Shown piece after piece: positions 40,297 through 42,191 of a stretch of DNA of 42,191 nt. A program made the position numbers and the translations under genes. Below the pieces are notes generated by a model. It searched no databases. It was not told the origin of the DNA and saw nothing but the letters and a program-made list of their open reading frames with translations. The stretch spans positions 1 through 42,191 of the forward strand of contig JACRNP010000015.1 in assembly GCA_016234845.1 (NCBI GenBank), in the 5' to 3' direction. The DNA is from Deltaproteobacteria bacterium. Its GTDB lineage: Bacteria; Desulfobacterota; Deferrimicrobia; Deferrimicrobiales; Deferrimicrobiaceae. Position 1 is the first letter of the stretch; every line of letters starts with the position of its first letter.

Positions 40297-41412
40297 ATGA
40301 TCGTCGGGATCCCGAAGGAGATCAAGAGGGACGAGCACCGGGTCGCCGCGACTCCCGAGGGAGTCGAGATCCTTCGCCGGAACGGCCACACGGTCCTCGT
40401 GGAGAAATCGGCGGGATCCGGGAGCGGGTTCGACGACGCCGAATACGTCGCCCGCGGCGCCGGGATCGTCGACACGCTGTCCGACATTTACGGGCGGTCG
40501 GACATGGTGATGCGCGTGAAGGAGCCGCAGCCCTGCGAATTCCCCCTCATCCGGAAGGGCCAGATCGTGCTCGCGTATCTTCACCTGGCGGCGTCGCGGG
40601 AGCTGACCGAGGCACTGGTCCGGTCGGGGTCGGTGAACGTCGCGTACGAGACGATCCGAAGGCCGGACGGCTCCCTGCCGCTCCTGACGCCGATGAGCGA
40701 AGTGGCGGGCCGGATGGCCATCCAGCAGGGGGCCAAGTACCTCGAGGTTCCGCAGGGAGGCAGCGGCGTCCTGCTCGGCGGCGTCCCGGGGGTGGACGCC
40801 GGAACGGTCGTCGTGATCGGCGGAGGCGTGGTGGGAACCCACGCGGCGAAAGCGGCGTGCGGGCTCGGCGCGAACGTGTACGTCCTCGACAGCAGCATCG
40901 ACCGGCTGCGGTACTTGAGCGACATCATGCCGGCCAACTGCTTCCTCCGGGTGTCCGGACCGTCGGCGATCCGCGAACTCGTCCCGCGCGCGGACGTCGT
41001 GGTCGGCGCGGTGCTCGACCCGGGGGCGAGGACGCCGCGGCTGGTGACCCGGGACATGCTGAAGTCGATGAAGCGGGGCGCCGTCCTCGTCGATGTGGCC
41101 ATCGACCAGGGCGGTTGCTTCGAGACGTCCCGGCCGACGACTCATTCGGAGCCGACCTTCATCGTGGACGGGGTGGTCCACTACTGCGTCGCCAACATGC
41201 CCGGCGCCGTTCCGAGGACCTCCACCCCGGCCCTCACCAACGCCACCCTTCCGTACGCGCTCCGGATCGCGAACCTGGGGTGGGCCGACGCCATGCGGCA
41301 GAGCCCGGAGATCCGGCAAGGCGCCAACGTCGTCCACGGCGCGATCACGTGCAAGGGCGTCGCCGACGCCTTCGGGTTGGAGCACGTGCCGGCGGAATCG
41401 ATCCTGGGCTGA
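40297..41412 (+). CDS. ald: Alanine dehydrogenase
   Basis: Ald interconverts L-alanine and pyruvate plus ammonia with NAD+. The 371-residue protein has the N-terminal signature MIVGIPKEIKRDEHRVAATPEGV, VKEPQPCEF (catalytic lysine near residue 74), AYLHLAAS (catalytic histidine near residue 95), the Rossmann loop VVVIGGGVVGTHAAKAACGLGA and VLVDVAIDQGGCFETSRPTTH. The C-terminus ITCKGVADAFGLEH is conserved. The ATG follows AGGCAGGGGCAG. There are 88 bases between the anti-sigma stop and this start, so it may be a separate unit. Confidence 0.96.
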   Translation: MIVGIPKEIKRDEHRVAATPEGVEILRRNGHTVLVEKSAGSGSGFDDAEYVARGAGIVDTLSDIYGRSDMVMRVKEPQPCEFPLIRKGQIVLAYLHLAASRELTEALVRSGSVNVAYETIRRPDGSLPLLTPMSEVAGRMAIQQGAKYLEVPQGGSGVLLGGVPGVDAGTVVVIGGGVVGTHAAKAACGLGANVYVLDSSIDRLRYLSDIMPANCFLRVSGPSAIRELVPRADVVVGAVLDPGARTPRLVTRDMLKSMKRGAVLVDVAIDQGGCFETSRPTTHSEPTFIVDGVVHYCVANMPGAVPRTSTPALTNATLPYALRIANLGWADAMRQSPEIRQGANVVHGAITCKGVADAFGLEHVPAESILG

Positions 41413-41512
41413 CGGGACGGCGGGAATCCCGCTTATACTGGAGGCACCCCCATTGCGGTTCGGGCACGCGCCTCCCGGTTCATCCGCAGGGCGGAGGAGG
41501 TTCTCCCATCCC

Positions 41513-42191
41513 TTGAAGCACTTTCCCTTCAGCGCGCTGGTCGGTCAGGATCTCCTGAAGAAGGGTCTCCTGGTGAACGCGGTGGACCCGTCGATCGGCG
41601 GCGTCCTCCTGCGGGGGGAGAAGGGGACGGGGAAGACGACGGCGGTGCGGTCGTTCGCGGCGGTCCTTCCTCCGAAGGAGGTGGTGGCGGGGTGCCGTTT
41701 CGGCTGCCTGAAGGGCGTCACTCCGTGCGACGAGTGCCGTGCCCGGGCGTCCGGGGGGGAGCGGCTGCGGTACGAGGAGCGTCCGGTGGAGGTGGTGGAC
41801 CTTCCGCTGAACGCGTCGGAGGACCGGGTGGTGGGGAGCCTGGACCTGGAGGCGGCGCTTCGGGACGGGAGCCGGAAGTTCGAGATGGGGGTGTTGGGGA
41901 AGGCGAACGGGAACGTTCTGTACATCGACGAGGTGAACCTTCTGGACGACCACGTGGTGGACGTGCTGCTGGACGTTGCGGTGTCGGGGGTGAACGTCGT
42001 GATGCGGGAGGGAGTGAGCTACCGGCACCCGTCGCGGTTCCTGCTGGTGGGGACGATGAACCCGGAGGAGGGGGAGCTGCGGCCGCAGCTGCTGGACCGG
42101 TTCGGTCTGTGCGTGGAGATCAGCGGGGAGCGGGACGTCGGGCTCCGGAAGGCGATCGTGGAACGCGTCCTCCTCTTCGAGATGGACGACG
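41513..42191 (+). CDS. Magnesium chelatase-like AAA+ ATPase (BchI/ChlI type), partial
   Basis: This is the N-terminal 226 residues of a chelatase ATPase subunit, cut by the right edge. It starts with a TTG at 41513, 12 bases after GGAGGAGG; no better in-frame start is visible. Motifs are FPFSALVGQDLLKKGLLVNAVDPSIGGVLLRG, Walker A GEKGTGKT (residues 35-42), a four-cysteine insert C61/C65/C72/C75, LPLNASEDRVVGSLDLEAAL, Walker B NVLYIDEVNLLDDHVVDVLLD and LVGTMNPEEGELRPQLLDRFGL. It resembles BchI/ChlI more than ComM/YifB. The metal (magnesium or cobalt) cannot be decided from this piece. In non-photosynthetic bacteria such proteins often serve cobaltochelatase or unknown functions. Confidence 0.85.
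   Translation, partial: MKHFPFSALVGQDLLKKGLLVNAVDPSIGGVLLRGEKGTGKTTAVRSFAAVLPPKEVVAGCRFGCLKGVTPCDECRARASGGERLRYEERPVEVVDLPLNASEDRVVGSLDLEAALRDGSRKFEMGVLGKANGNVLYIDEVNLLDDHVVDVLLDVAVSGVNVVMREGVSYRHPSRFLLVGTMNPEEGELRPQLLDRFGLCVEISGERDVGLRKAIVERVLLFEMDD

Noticed and set aside
41420-41432. GCGGG/CCCGC repeat after ald as a terminator
   Set aside because: The loop would be only three bases and no T run follows.

Overview
The window looks like the chromosomal replication-origin region of a high-GC bacterium of deltaproteobacterial type (Desulfobacterota/Geobacter-like; the lineage is inferred). The basis is gene order: dnaA-dnaN-gyrB run leftward, rpmH-rnpA-yidD-yidC-mnmE-mnmG-rsmG-parA-parB run rightward, and these are followed by a split-b F1Fo ATP synthase cluster, then glmU and glmS. 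No tRNA, rRNA, CRISPR array, prophage or complete insertion sequence was seen.

Positions 1-5118 (minus strand) hold a tightly packed operon: marR, a membrane-anchored otsA, otsB, a DUF5752-like gene and treT (cut by the left edge). It encodes two independent trehalose routes, OtsA/OtsB and TreT. A divergent promoter region with a likely MarR operator (5149-5225) separates it from a CBS-containing ClC chloride channel and a CPA2-type cation/proton antiporter (5258-8435). Together these look like an osmotic or ionic stress module. Positions 8426-11287 carry a tungstate/molybdate ABC transporter, tupABC, preceded by a ModE-like box that overlaps a -10 sequence.

Positions 11318-17471 (minus) hold gyrB, dnaN and dnaA, with DnaA boxes in the dnaA-dnaN gap and upstream of dnaA, plus an uncharacterised gene beside the origin. 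recF is not between dnaN and gyrB. Positions 17509-26077 (plus) carry the rpmH-to-parB run. It includes a 168-bp palindromic repeat between rnpA and yidD and two perfect parS sites, one of which forms the start codon and first residues of mnmG. jag is absent between yidC and mnmE.

Positions 26110-26444 form a self-contained unit: promoter, small Ala/Pro-rich lipoprotein, strong terminator. Positions 26497-32438 hold atpF', atpF, atpH, atpA, atpG, atpD and atpC; subunits a and c are not in the window. Positions 32463-42191 hold an uncharacterised minus-strand gene, glmU, glmS, a PcrA/UvrD helicase interrupted by an apparent +1 frameshift at a G7 run, a 53-residue membrane protein, an ECF sigma factor with a soluble anti-sigma-like protein carrying two zinc motifs, alanine dehydrogenase, and the first part of a magnesium-chelatase-like ATPase cut by the right edge. 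Non-ATG starts and 4-base overlaps are common, indicating extensive translational coupling.
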